This document shows positions 1 through 11,818 of a stretch of 64,000 nucleotides of DNA, piece by piece. The notes beneath the pieces were generated by a model. The model did no database searches, was not told the origin of the DNA, and saw nothing but the letters and a program-made list of their open reading frames with translations. A program made the position numbers and the translations under genes. The stretch is from NCBI GenBank assembly GCA_951799445.1, contig OX637293.1, positions 3,782,001-3,846,000 of the forward strand. The letters are read 5' to 3'. Origin of the DNA: Pseudisothecium myosuroides (taxonomy: Eukaryota > Streptophyta > Bryopsida > Hypnales > Lembophyllaceae). Within the stretch, counting starts at the first letter, position 1. Every line of letters begins with the position of its first letter.

Positions 1-384
1 CTACCAACCTAGTTTCTAGAGCAGAGTTTTGTGCAGATGAATGGCTCCATGTTTGGCACTTTGGCACCTAGAATCACACCAAGTTAACGAAATTGACGAT
101 TAGTTAGCAAACATACATACCTGCAGTCCAAATGAACTAGAATCCGGCAGGACTATTCTATCACAGTTCCATTTCTAGCCAGTTTCTGAACATCAGTGCA
201 CTCTGAATTAATATACACTGAGAATTATTTTGATATGGACACGAACGCATAACGGTTGCACAAGTTTGAAATATGACTGAGAATTGTTATGACATGACAT
301 AATCCTAACTTCGTCACTCTGAATATACGTATATGACTACTGAGAATTACATATTATGACATGGACATAATTAAATGGTTGCAG
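1..384. other. Probable intron of the 2OG oxygenase gene
   Basis: AT-rich sequence with no open frame worth reporting. It ends in a TTGCAG splice acceptor at 379-384, immediately before coding sequence, so it is read as the 3' part of an intron. The N-terminal exon or exons of the oxygenase must lie left of the window. Confidence 0.6.
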
Positions 385-2163
385 ATCCGACTTGACGAGC
401 TACTTCGGGACGATGCGAGAGCTCTCTCGACTGATAGTGGAAGGCTTGACTGAAGGCCTGGGCTTGCCCCGTGACACCTTCACGAAACTGGAAACGCCGA
501 AAGCCATTTGCAATGCGCAGGTGAACCATTACCCGGCGTGTCCGGAGCCCGACAGTGTGTTTGGGATCCCTGCTCATACGGATCCCCAGATGCTGTCGAT
601 TTTGTATCAGGACGAGGTGGGCGGCTTGCAGGTGCTCAAGGATGGGACGTGGATGGGGATTCGACCGGATGCTTCCACTTTTGTCGTCAACTTGGGCGAC
701 ACTCTGCAGGTACGAACTTCCGGGCCTTAATTCTCCTCCTTCAGGATTAAGTGAATTCATGGTTTTTGTATGATCAAGTTGATTGAAACATCGTAGGTAA
801 AATAAATGAGGGACTTGGTCTGAAAACAAATAAAATCGAACAGTGAATGTCCCTGCCGTTGTGATCAACTCTAAACATTTTGGAGATGGTTTTGGTGAAT
901 TCATCCACTTTTCCTCCCTTTTTTTCCTTCTAGTGTTGAAGTAACCACCAAGAAACTCAAGTAGAAACTGGCGAAAACTCGCCCACTTTAATTTCACTGC
1001 TTCTTGGAGTTAATTAACAGGTCTCAATATTGACTTTTATATTTTGTGCATGGAGGACGGTGGTAATAAGTCATTGAAACATAAGTCTGATTGTTTGTGT
1101 CTGTGTACGTCCGTTCCTTGCCCTGGCTGGTCTTCGATCGGGTCTCTTGATCCTTGTGCAATGAAATTTTCATTTGTGCAAAAATAGAAGCAGAAGTTAT
1201 GTCTGATTTTTTTATTTTTTTTGGGACACACTGAATGAAATAGATTTCATTGTGAGAAGAATATACAACAAACCCCAGCCGCCGGATATATATAAGTCTG
1301 AATTTGTTGAGTTATGCATTAGAATAAGATTTTAAATTGACTTTTTCTTGAGCGTCACTTCCAATGGGATGGGGCTCGCATGTTGCAGCCCCTACTATCA
1401 ATATCTTTAGTAGATTTAAATATTTCAACTTTTCGAGACCACTGATAACAGTGATAAGTACAAGTTTATTAGAAGAGAGTTTCCTCACAATCATTTGAAT
1501 GCCGTCTTTAGATAAAAATTTCATTACTCTGAACAACCCACGTGGGTACGAAACACAAGTGGAACACTGTGATCAATTGAAGAAACCATTTTTAAGTTTT
1601 TGTTTTTATTTTTATCTCTATCCCTTCCCATGCCCGGTTGTTGACTTGCTGCAGTGCCAATTTATAGACATGTGTCTGAACGCAAACTAAGCTTAGGTGA
1701 TAAGAGAGAATGTGAGTATGTTTCTGACATTCTAATATTAAATCAATTACATCAATACATTTATTTACCCAAGTGGCTATGAAATCCAGGGTCACTTTTT
1801 TCTAAATTTTATATTTCGATTGAATCAATCACTGCGCATGCGGTGCCGATTAATTTATCGACGTCGGTGGTTTTGATTGCGAATTGATTATATTGACACA
1901 TTGTTTTTCAGGTGCTTTCGAATGGCATTCTGCACAGTCCTGTACACCGTGTTGCACTCAACCGAACAAGGTCCCGGTACACCACCATCTACTTCTACGG
2001 CATCGACAACGAGGCCTCCATCAGTGCAGCCCCGGAGCTCGTCACCAAAGAACGACCGCTCAAGTACAGGCCCTTCACTATAAATGAATATCGAAGCGAC
2101 CAAGTGTCAAGGCAAGTTCCCACTGACGGCTTAAAGTATTTGGAGGTGCAGCCGGAGCCCTGA
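385..2163 (+). CDS. 2-oxoglutarate/Fe(II)-dependent dioxygenase, C-terminal two exons (5' partial)
   Basis: Exon 385-709 and exon 1912-2163 (stop TGA) join in frame across a GT..AG intron of 1,202 bp. The protein is the catalytic jelly-roll half of a plant DOXC oxygenase. The HxD pair is in AHTDPQ (His 575-577, Asp 581-583), followed by the VGGLQV strand and NLGDTLQ. The distal iron ligand His is in HSPVHRV (1945-1947). The 2-oxoglutarate-binding motif, usually RxS, reads R-Y-T (1975-1983), a conservative change. HTDPQ, the APELV stretch and a PFTINEYR-type tail recall gibberellin 2-oxidases, but flavonoid or other DOXC enzymes cannot be excluded without the N-terminus. Such enzymes are soluble and cytosolic and oxidise small hormones or specialised metabolites using 2-oxoglutarate and O2. 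No stop or frameshift is seen, so the gene is probably functional. Confidence 0.88.
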
Positions 2164-3865
2164 AGTTCAGATTAAGGACCACGGAATGACGGAATGGGGC
2201 CACTGATCGATTCAAGCATGTAATTAATTAGTGTAGGTGCTGACTGCTGAGGATTTACATATATTAATTTACGACTGGAACGGAACGGAGCCTGTTGTAA
2301 TGCGCGCAACAACATCCAAAAGGCCGGTTAACTTCATCAAGTTGCAGGCTTTCATGCATTGAGAACGATGGCCAGATGTTAGTAGGGGTCAGCAAGAACA
2401 GACGAATGAGAATCTGTGGAATAAATGGAAACGGGAGTCGATCCACAGTTTGCATTTCATAGAAGAGATTTGTAGCCGAGAGACTGAGGCCTTGAAGGCC
2501 AATAGTAGATCAAGTGCCAGTGTATCATAGATATGATGTGAAAACGGATGAAACAATACATAGCTAGTTGAGTGAATTATAAAAAGGGTGAATGATCCAA
2601 GCCCTTGATTTTGCGTAACATTCTTATGTTGTTCTACGAGGTGAGTGCAACCTTCTTATCACTCATATAAAAGAATAAAAGGTATGATTTGGATTCAATC
2701 GATTCAAAAGGGTTGAGAATGGTTTGCAACAAGAGGCTACTTTTTGGTTTCCAATAAGTGTAAACCCGGGAGCTACGTACTATGAGGCGGGCTATGAGGG
2801 AAGTATTGAAGTGATTGGCGACAAAGACTTTTGTCTACAATAATCTTGAATTCAAAGGCTTTGTTTCAAAGAAAGATACGAGAGGATTGGAGTATGGATC
2901 TTCCAGGATACCCTGACTTAACCGCAAGTTCGTTAACTTGGTGCGATTCGGGCTTCAAAAAACGTACATATATATCTTCACAAAGGTCTATTATATTGTA
3001 ATTCCTGGCCACGAACTAGGGCTGGTGTGGATTTATGTTGCAGGCCGCACGTCCTGAAACGTGCCAAAGTATTGGCTTACTGCCAATTTAACAAAATTGA
3101 CGTTCATTTCCTTGAATATGCAGATTGGCGAATTCAAAGGTGCTGAGAGCTCCTTGCAAGAATGCTATGAGGTTGTGAATCTCTCTTTCAATTGACAGTT
3201 TGGTGCAGTCTCTCGTTTGCATTCCTATTTCCCAAGGTTATGATTTCCGAGTCAGTGATGGAAGAATGGTGCGGTGTTGCTTTGAAGGTGCTTAAAAGTG
3301 CAGGATCTGAGTGGTCCGTTGTTCCAAAAAATTTTAACTTATTGAAGCTGGCTGGGCTTCTTCTACACTTTGTTGGACATATCTTGGGCGTTTTGATCGA
3401 AATGAAAATTTTTATTTCGATCAAAATCGTGGGAATTTGAACATGCTCTTCTAAGGTGTTGATTTTGCTTCAATTCGATCAAGCACTTTGCACATTGGAA
3501 AGAAGAGTGTTAGTGCTGAGTCGCATTGATTTTTGCACGATGTGCTGCTAATAAAAAAAATCGTTGTTTCATGGTAATGAACATCTATTAATACATTAAT
3601 TTGGCATAATTTCAACAAAAATTGTGCATCCAGATAAGGGGTGTCAAGTAGGAACCACTGTGGTTTGACACGCTCGTCTTGAATGGAATGCTTTGAGAAA
3701 TTCATTTGAAATTTCTGATCTTTGCCCATCCTTGGTCTTAGAGCTCTCAGGATCCAATTGGGACTCAATCAAAAACCACACTTTGTACTGGTATTGAACA
3801 ACTGCACCTGTCACTAACATCTTATAAACTGATACTTCAAACTTGCACATTCTCAGGACTTAACT
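2164..3865. other. Intergenic spacer downstream of the oxygenase
   Basis: No supported gene. Short open frames (for example 3192-3440) have no recognisable motif and overlap equally long frames on the other strand. The first few hundred bases should hold the oxygenase 3'UTR, but no clear AATAAA signal was identified close to the stop. Confidence 0.5.
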
Positions 3866-3867
3866 TA

Positions 3868-4086
3868 AGGTAGTAGCACCCTATGGCATTAGTGTACCCA
3901 ATGGCATCACTTTCTAGGCAAGGTAATGATTTTAGAAAGTAAATGTAGGTAGACTATAGATAGCTTATCATTTTGGTCAACAAAAATAAGCTATTGACAA
4001 TCTACCTATTTTTAAGTTCTGAAATGACTATCATGTGTAGAAAGTGACGCCATTGGGTACACTGATGCCATCATGTGCTCCTACCT
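3868..4086. mobile_element. MITE, AGGTAGGAG family, copy A (219 bp)
   Basis: Terminal inverted repeats start AGGTAG and end CTACCT and are flanked by TA on both sides (3866-3867, 4087-4088). The inverted repeat is long: GTACCCAATGGCATCACTTT near 3893 matches the reverse complement of the stretch around 4037-4060 with one mismatch. There is no coding capacity. A TA target duplication with short TIRs fits a non-autonomous Tc1/mariner-like element. Two further copies with the same termini lie at 8479-8802 and 11402-11816. Confidence 0.8.
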
Positions 4087-4329
4087 TACATGAGATCATA
4101 GACACTTCATGAGTCTTCTACCTCAACAAATATCTTCTTTCATAATCCTTCAAAAAGAATCCTCAATTATGTTTACTTATTTTTTTTTACAAGTTAGGGT
4201 CCATCCAAGTGATCAGTTTTTGTGTAGTCAATATTTATTTTACTTTGGGATTTCTATATTTTCATAAAAGTTCTGCACAAGTGCGTATTTTAATGCAAGA
4301 ATACAGTCAAAATGCACAAAATTTAGTTA

Positions 4330-5850
4330 TATTGGTGCGGGTGAAAACATCCCAAAATTGTCCGTATACCCATTCATGCAAAATGGACTTCTATTGAAAG
4401 TGTTCCAAATAGTGCAATTAAATTATTTTCGTATTTAACTACAATTAGTTGACTGTTGATTCTCTATATTCCAGTATTATGACCAAGCTCAATATATCAC
4501 AATTTTAGTGATCTACTTCGAAAATTCATAGTAATTTCATGTCTTATCCAAAATTATATATTTTTTTAATTCATGATTTTAAATTACTAATACTCCAAAA
4601 AATGATTTTTTTCCCCTTTTTTTTTTCTTTTCGTAAAAAAAGTGCCTCCAACTATGATGAATTGCTTATTTTCACAATTTTGGGCTCTTTTACTGAAAAA
4701 TAAAGAGTTTTAAGGGTCGTTGCAAGAAAGAACATTCAAAAAGCATAGCGTTTTGCACAAAACTCATTTTTTCTTTCAAGAATACTTTAAAATTAGAAAA
4801 TCAATTTTTTTTAAATGTGAAAAATATGTTTAATGTATACACCTTTAAAAGGGTGATTGCACAAAACACCTGTACTGTCTGGTTGCATTTTTTTTGGGGA
4901 CCGCTACAACTTTTGCTATAACTATTGATTTATAGTTTTAATGCCAAAACCAAAAAAAGCTTCCTAGATGTCTTGATTGTAATTGTATCCCTTATTTTTC
5001 AGAAATTAAAAAAATCAATTTATATTTAAAATTCAATTTTGTTAATTTGTCACACTTTGACATTTAGGGGTTTTTAGTACTATTGAACGGTTTAAATTAA
5101 TGATTTTCAGTTGAAATTTCTACGGTATATTTTCCTAGTAGGTAGACGTGTTCTTGCCAAAGATCATTTAAAAATACATTATTTTATATCCTCCACAGCT
5201 GTGCAAATAGGCCTCCCTTGCGCACGCACTTGTGAACAATAAAAATGGTTTTGACTTCATTTTTTTGGTCAAATCTCATCACCAAGAAGTCCTCCCAAAT
5301 GGCCAATTTCTAGTTTTGTTCAAATTTTTTTTTTCTATTTTCTACAAATTAAAAGGTCAAAGGATGTATTTTCTGGGACAATTCTACAGACTATTCTAGC
5401 GAAGAGGAAAACATTCCGTGTTCTTGTTTGGTCAAACTTCATTAGTATTCTATATTAAAATGTACCTTTCAAAAATTTGATATTTTTCTCATGTAGTAAT
5501 ATATATACAAAATTCAATTTCATTATCTCATAATTATAAATATTACAATGATTTTTATGTAATTTTCTATAGTAATTTTTAAATACAAATCATAGTAATT
5601 ATAAATAGTGTGAATTTTTTAGAAAAATTGGAGATGATAGTGAGACATTGTTGTGTAATTGATATATTCTTTAAACTCACATGAAGAGAAACTTGATCAA
5701 AAAATTCAAAAGTGGATTATTTAAGCTATCAAAATCTTGCTTTTAAAATTACAATTTCAATTTCACAAAAATTTCAATTTCAACAATTTTGGGAAAAAAA
5801 ATAAAAATGAAAAAAAGAAAGATTATTGGAACTACATTTCTGCACATAAT
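4330..5850. repeat. AT-rich dispersed repeat, copy 1 (segments X then Y)
   Basis: Segment X (about 4339-4700) and segment Y (about 5408-5850) are each clearly similar to segments at 10529-10860 and 9896-10347. In this copy X precedes Y, while in the other Y precedes X. There is no coding potential; many A and T runs are present. Part of X also occurs in reverse orientation at 31940-32157. Confidence 0.7.
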
Positions 5851-5885
5851 CACTAAATCACTCCAATCATCACTTCAAGACATTA

Positions 5886-6136
5886 GAGGAGATTTAGGGG
5901 ATCGAAAGGGCCGTTTCAGGCCTGTTCCCGGCTCTGTTCCCTCGACAGTCTGGGAATGGCTGTGGCCATATTTTTTTTTTTTTGAAAATTTGAAAATGAA
6001 AAAATAAGTCGAAAAAAAAAATGAAAAAAAATGACGTGGTAGTTTCCCGGCCACGTCAGCCAGCTGCTGCGGGCTGCTGCGGGACTATTCCCAGCCCAAG
6101 GGAACTCGCAGCCCTTCCGGGGGGCTAAATCTCCTC
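5886..6136. mobile_element. MITE with GAGGAGATTTAG termini (251 bp)
   Basis: Inverted termini GAGGAGATTTAG / CTAAATCTCCTC are flanked by TA (5884-5885, 6137-6138). The palindrome in fact runs from CATTAG at 5881 to CTAATG at 6141. The interior is strikingly GC-rich at both ends around a poly-T/poly-A centre, unlike the AT-rich surroundings. It is non-coding. The TA flank is compatible with a TA-target element, but because the flanks are part of the palindrome the exact target duplication is uncertain. Confidence 0.72.
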
Positions 6137-6141
6137 TAATG

Positions 6142-7439
6142 TGTGTCAGATGATACCTTGTTCCAGCCACCAAAATAAGTCTGCTCCGAGTGCATCTAAG
6201 TCTTACCATTCATGCCGTGCACACCAACAGTAAGTTAGCATTCGGCTACGTTGTTTTTTGGCATTCCCTTCCCCTTGCATTTACGTGTAACTCACCCTCC
6301 TTACAAGTAAAACCTATAACATTGACAAAGCCCCAAATAGGTTGATGAATGACAAATATGTCTTCTTCCTACTAATGTACTAATGCGGATGATTTAGGAA
6401 CATTCTTTTTCATTCATACATTCATTTGAGTAAACATTCTTTTCATTCAAACAATTGTGTATTTCAATAAATGTATGTTTCAACTTATATGGGATGCTAT
6501 TGCAACTAATATGTTTCAAATTTATGTAATGGTTTTGAATGAGCTTCTATATATTGTTTGTAATGCCTATGGTAAATGCTCTTGCTCCTAAAATTCCTCA
6601 TGCCTAAATTTTGGTTGATACTTTAGTTGATGTAGAAATTATGGTTGATACTGAAATTTTAGTTGAGGCAAACCCAATTAAATCGCCCATGTATTAATTA
6701 AAATTTTATGTGAAACAATTAAAAAGAATCCTCAATCATAATGAAAAACTTGCTTGTGAAATAACATACCGTAAATCAAGCAAATGTGAAGCCAACACTC
6801 TCCTGCAACCTTAGAGCGTCTTCAGCTTCACCACTCCATGGGACTGCTCCTTCGGCGGATCCCATTGCCCGGCCGATCTTCGCCAACTGCCATCCTTTGA
6901 CGGGTAAGTTATCATTCTGCTCGACCTTTGCCTTTGCCGCACCGGACATACATGGGTTTACTGTATTAATACTCTGATGACTCATTGTTATGTACTGTAC
7001 TTGGCTTTTTGAATTAAAAAATCCAGAGAAAATGACGTCCTTGTGATCGACCCTACTGAATCTACGAGAATCAAAGCAGCCAACAACTTCTCGAAGCCAT
7101 GCCTTAGCAGAGTACTTATCACAAATTAGCAGAATAGGAGTACAAGCAAGTCGGCCAGGAGCATAGCCAAGTAGAGTATTACAAGAATTTCTGTCAAACT
7201 ACATGCACATGGGATGAAGTTCCAGCCACAACTGGAGCTGCCAATAACCAATTTACTTGGAAAAGATTGTCTTGCAAGTACCTGAGAATACTACCCAGCA
7301 ACATCTGATGTTATTCACATCTGAGGGCGAGTTTTGTGGTCCACTCCGTCTTCAGTGTCGCGAGTGAAAGAATTGCTTTGAGGTTCATTAGGTTACATGT
7401 GTAGGGTCAAGTTAGTTGTGGCGCTCAAGCACTGCCACC
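6142..7439. other. Spacer, no supported gene
   Basis: Opposed frames at 6776-6985 overlap one another and neither has a known motif or clear splice signals. I see no repeat structure or RNA gene here. Confidence 0.4.
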
Positions 7440-8470
7440 ATGGATGAGGAACAGCTCAGAGCTTTGGAAAAGGATATCTAAATCATGAAAGTACGAGGAT
7501 ATCAAGAGCTTGAAGAAGAGGAAGGAGGAAATAGATCGTGAGATAGCAAACAATTCTGATCTTGAACGCATAAAGACATTTCAACACCGTCTTGACTTGA
7601 TCGATCAAAATTAAAAGAGAATAATTCTTTTGGAACAAAAAATTATTTTTTTGCAACAGATAACTATCCTTCTGCAAGAAAGAACGAACCTGCAAGGACA
7701 AAGTGAGTACGTAATTGAGACTCGGCCATTTTTAAAGCCTATATTAATGAGTCAAAATCCTGTTGATTGGTTGCGGTTCACTATTTCTCGAGGCATTATG
7801 TGCTACCAGAGGCGGTGCAGTAATCGTGCCGGTCATCTTTGTAAATTTGAATCGAACCTCGATTGCAAAACTACAGCCACGAATGTGTTTCATCGTTGTT
7901 TTATGTTGAACCAGGGCATGCGTCACCCACCATTGTCGAACTAGTGAAACAGTTAGAGCAGGCCGGATGTTCGTAAACTATTCGAAGAGCTGCTGCGCTT
8001 ATAATTGGCTTCAAGTTCCTCTTCGATGGTGTCAACCAGCTATCCAGATAAAGATTGTCTAGTAAGAAGAGCATTGCGAGGCTCCACTTGCCACCTCTTT
8101 TGATTGGCAAAGAGGCAGAGAACATGTGATCGGAAGAAAAGTTGGAACAGGCGGGAGAGGCGTTCTACCGTGATCATACTACGTGATTGCGAAGTTTTGG
8201 CCGAGGATGATCTTGAAACGCTTGTCCACACTATTTTTTCATTTTGACTTCATGAAAAAAGCACAAGATGTTGCGAGGCTTGAAATGGCATTGACGACTT
8301 CCGTGAACTCCGGATGTTTGGAGCAAGTGTTCCGAGTATCGAGCATGGAAGTCAGCTTTGACAGCTGCACGTTCGGAGGACTGTCTGAAACTCAAATGCG
8401 AATTCAAGCAGTTGGTCAGCAATTCCTGTTTATTATATATAGTGACAGGTATTTCTGCTCTCAAGGATGA
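7440..8470 (+). pseudogene. Decayed coiled-coil protein gene
   Basis: An ATG in a good plant/animal-type context (GCCACCATGG, 7434-7443) opens a charged reading that soon stops. From 7495 another frame reads a heptad-like, Lys/Glu/Leu/Ile-rich stretch to 7944 with one stop (TAA 7612-7614), including KRKEEIDREIANN and IILLEQKIIFLQQ. Further blocks in shifted frames (about 7965-8010, 8200-8245, 8265-8440) remain rich in Leu, Glu and Lys. The mixture of residual coding signal, frameshifts and stops points to a dead gene or captured gene fragment. The family was not recognised. It ends beside the MITE at 8479. Confidence 0.4.
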
Positions 8471-8478
8471 TGTCAATA

Positions 8479-8802
8479 AGGTAGGAGGTCCGGTCCATAA
8501 ATGGACCATCTAAGGCCTGGAACTGAATTTGGAGGAGGCTAAACACCTTGAAAAAAAATTCAGTAAATTTTCCATGAAAGACAAGTGAAATTGACATCTA
8601 ACCCAAGTCATTTCATATTTTTTGGACCTTTGTGGAATTAGTTACAAATTTTTGAAGTTGGAAAAAAGTGGTCATTTGTGGTCATCAAAAGCGACCACCT
8701 CCTGAAATGTGCATATGCATAGTTAGTACATTGAAGAAAGCAAAATGTACCTCTGAGTCATGTTCGCTTTTACTGCCCGGTTGGAGTTTGAGCCTCCTAC
8801 CT
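8479..8802. mobile_element. MITE, AGGTAGGAG family, copy B (324 bp)
   Basis: Starts AGGTAGGAGG and ends CCTCCTACCT, a perfect 10-bp inverted repeat, flanked by TA at 8477-8478 and 8803-8804. The interior is AT-rich and non-coding. It shares ends with copies A and C, but the interior is largely different, as expected for a non-autonomous family mobilised in trans. Confidence 0.8.
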
Positions 8803-8804
8803 TA

Positions 8805-9885
8805 AGCTTGTCGGTCTAGCAGTGACATGGAAAATTTCATGGCGATATTCCATACGTACGCCATTTTTCCATTCATTTCTAGGACACGGTTTTCAAGCCA
8901 AGTTTGTGGAATACCGCCATTTTAACGAAGTATCAGTTTGACTCCTCGAAGGATCCAGCTTCAACTTGGAAAATACTCATGTGAGTTGATTTTGCGTTCT
9001 CAGTAACGACATTGTTGTTGATTATTTTACTGTCTTAAATTATTAGAGGTTTATGCAAGCCATACATGTTGCTAGAATCCATGTAAGGTTAGCTTAACTT
9101 GAGAATGATCCTTTCTTTGCATCATTCTGGGAGTGACTTGTAGAGCAACTGGGCAAGGTTTTCAGCCACTTGTCGAGATTTCCTTTACGTATTGTACTGT
9201 TTAGCACCTGTGAAATTGCTTGCTATGAGTGAGATATTGTCAAATAAGTTAGTGTTGTGCATTCTTTGCCTGTTTTTCTTGGGGAGGGTCCAACTGGTAA
9301 TGTCATTCTTGGAGCTGGGTATAAGCCATTTTTTTTTCCAGAGTTTTATCATTTTTATACCGTTCTCATGTGTGCAGCAATTTCCTTTTTTCCTGGTTCT
9401 TCTTCTTTTAAGGGAGCCGACCCATTTCCGACCAAGCACCCATTTTTACTATGTAGAGTGTTCTCTTTCCGCTCAGCAGGAGACTAACAATCATTAATTG
9501 TGGCACGGTTCCCAACACAGATGTGGCGCATTATAATTGGCTTCAAAACTCTCAATATTGCAACCAACCCTTGGTGGATTTGCAACTAGCCCTTGGTCAG
9601 AAATAGGGTGGTCTATATAACAAGTATAGGTCAAATAGAATCTTTAGCAAAAAAATTCATAGTAATTATTTTTCGAGAAATAAAAATCTGAAAAATTATG
9701 GGAACCTTCCAAACTCTATTTCTATACGCAGGAAAATTTCTCCCTTGAAGAAACCCGCCTTGCAGATATGCGTAATTGCTTATTTGGTCGGAAATGGGTC
9801 GGCTCCCTTATCCTTAGGTGTCATTGCTCAAGGATTATTTCTTATTTTGTTGTGAGCGTTCAGTGTCATATGATGTTATTAACCC
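8805..9885. other. Spacer, no supported gene
   Basis: Overlapping frames at 9185-9497 on both strands have no recognisable motif. Nothing else is seen. Confidence 0.4.
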
Positions 9886-9895
9886 TTAAAAAGCA

Positions 9896-10860
9896 CATTC
9901 CATTTTCTTGTTTGATCAAACTTCATTAGTTTTCTATGGTACCTTTCTATACACCTTTCAAAAATTTGGTATTTTTTCATCTAATATTCACTAACATATA
10001 TACATGCATGCATACAAATTTAACTTCATTTTTTCATAATTAAAAACATTACAATGATTTTCATATATTTTTCTATGGTAATTTATTTATAAAAATCATA
10101 GTAATTATAAAAATTCTTAAAATAATATGAAATTTTTAGAAAAATTAGAGATGACAATGATAAATATTGTTGTATAATTGATGTACTCTTTGAGCTCACA
10201 TTAAGAGAAACTTGATCAAAAAGTTCAAAAGTGTTGTATTTTAAGCTTTGAAAATGTTGCCTTGAAAGTGTCACAAAAATTGCAAACTCAACAATTTGGA
10301 AATAAAAAGAAAAAGAAAAAAAAAGTAGATTGTTGGAACTACATTTGTTTAGTTAAGCTCCAAGATATTTAAAATGAAGAACTTTGTGAAATTCAAGTTT
10401 GACCTTCAAACTAAGCCCCTCAGGTAGATTTGTCCTTCAAGGATTAACAAAAAAATTCTACTTTTGATATCTTCTACTCTCTATTTATTACTTTGTTGTA
10501 AATTCTTTTGATTAACTAAGGTGAAAACACCCAAAACTATCCCAATACCCATTCTTGATAAATAAACTTCCATTGAAAGTGTACCCTAAAGTGACAATAA
10601 TCATTTTTTTACTTATTAATTGTGATTAGTTGAGTGTTGATTATCTAAATTTTGATTTTATAACCAAGCTATTCTATGTGGTGGTTTCAAAGGTTTAGGA
10701 AGCTTCCACTTTGAAAATTCATAGTAATTACATGCCTAATCCACATTTTTTTTAAGAAATTCATAATTTTCCATTGCTAATACCACAAAAGTATTTTTTT
10801 TTCTTTGAAAAAATTGCTTTTAACTATGTTGAATTGCTTATTTTGACGGATTTGGATGTT
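9896..10860. repeat. AT-rich dispersed repeat, copy 2 (segments Y then X)
   Basis: Y at about 9896-10347 matches 5408-5850, and X at about 10529-10860 matches 4339-4700, both in direct orientation with moderate divergence. The order of the segments is swapped relative to copy 1. Y begins just after TTAACCC at 9886-9892, a piggyBac-like start, but no matching right end was found. Confidence 0.65.
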
Positions 10861-11401
10861 TTTACTTTATTGTGTAGTTCAATTATTGGACAAACACATT
10901 TGACAAACATTTGTACACTACTATATTTGTGTGGGTCAATGTTCAAAAAAAATTGGTGGCTAGTTCAAAATTAGCAAGTGGAATTGGGAAAAAACTTGGT
11001 TGCAATTTGAAAACATTGGCAAAAAGTTGGTGAAAAAATCTGCAATATTTCTTATTAGAGTTAAAAATAGAAAAATAACTTAACTCGATATTTGAAAAAC
11101 CGGATCACTATGGAAATAATAAGAAGATAACTAATAAAACTTTAAAAAATCCCCAACATTGGTGTAAGTTTGGTCATTTGATGTTGTTCACTGACATAAT
11201 CTTGTACATTTACAAATGTAGTGTTGTCTTACATATGAAAATATCTCTTACTCAATTGTTGGTAAGGTAGACATCCCCATCCCTACCTCTGCATCCAATT
11301 CCATCCTCATGCACCAATGGAATACATTCTAGAAAGAAAATGTGCACCAATAATACATCAGGGAGGAATTCTTAAAAGGTTGTGAATAATCGGTACGTTT
11401 A

Positions 11402-11816
11402 AGGTAGGAGGCTATAAAATGGAACGGGCATTAAGAACAGACCCTATAAATGGCTGTGAAATGGACATGAGTTGGTTTTGAAATTGACTAGTATAGTCAT
11501 TGAATGAATCAAGGAAAATAGCATTATTAATTGCAAGAGCCAATCATTCTCTTTGCTTTCCCCATTTTTATTTAGAATTACAAGTGAACCGTTCATGAAA
11601 GACCTAGGGTGACGTCACAAATAGAGACCTATGACCCAACTCGTTTGAAAATTCATAAGTAATTCAAAAAAGCTCAGAAAAATACGAAACCACTTGGGTT
11701 AGATTTCTCGTCTATTTCTCTTTGTCTGAAAAATGATCTAAAATTATTCCCATCCAATGAAATACATGAGAAAGGTGGACCAGCTGTTGGGTGTGCCATT
11801 TCTGAGCCTCCTACCT
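11402..11816. mobile_element. MITE, AGGTAGGAG family, copy C (415 bp)
   Basis: Starts AGGTAGGAGGCT and ends AGCCTCCTACCT, with TA at 11400-11401 and 11817-11818. Similarity between the two ends continues with mismatches to about 24 bp (both read AAATGG at positions 17-22). No coding capacity. Confidence 0.8.
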
Positions 11817-11818
11817 TA

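Noticed and set aside
371..997. 208-codon minus-strand frame opposite the oxygenase exon
   Set aside because: It is the shadow of the conserved catalytic exon on the + strand. No motif, and it runs through the intron donor.
9880..9895. TTAACCCTTAAAAAG, a possible piggyBac left end
   Set aside because: No matching right end with TTAA was found and the terminus differs from the CCCCTAAAG family.
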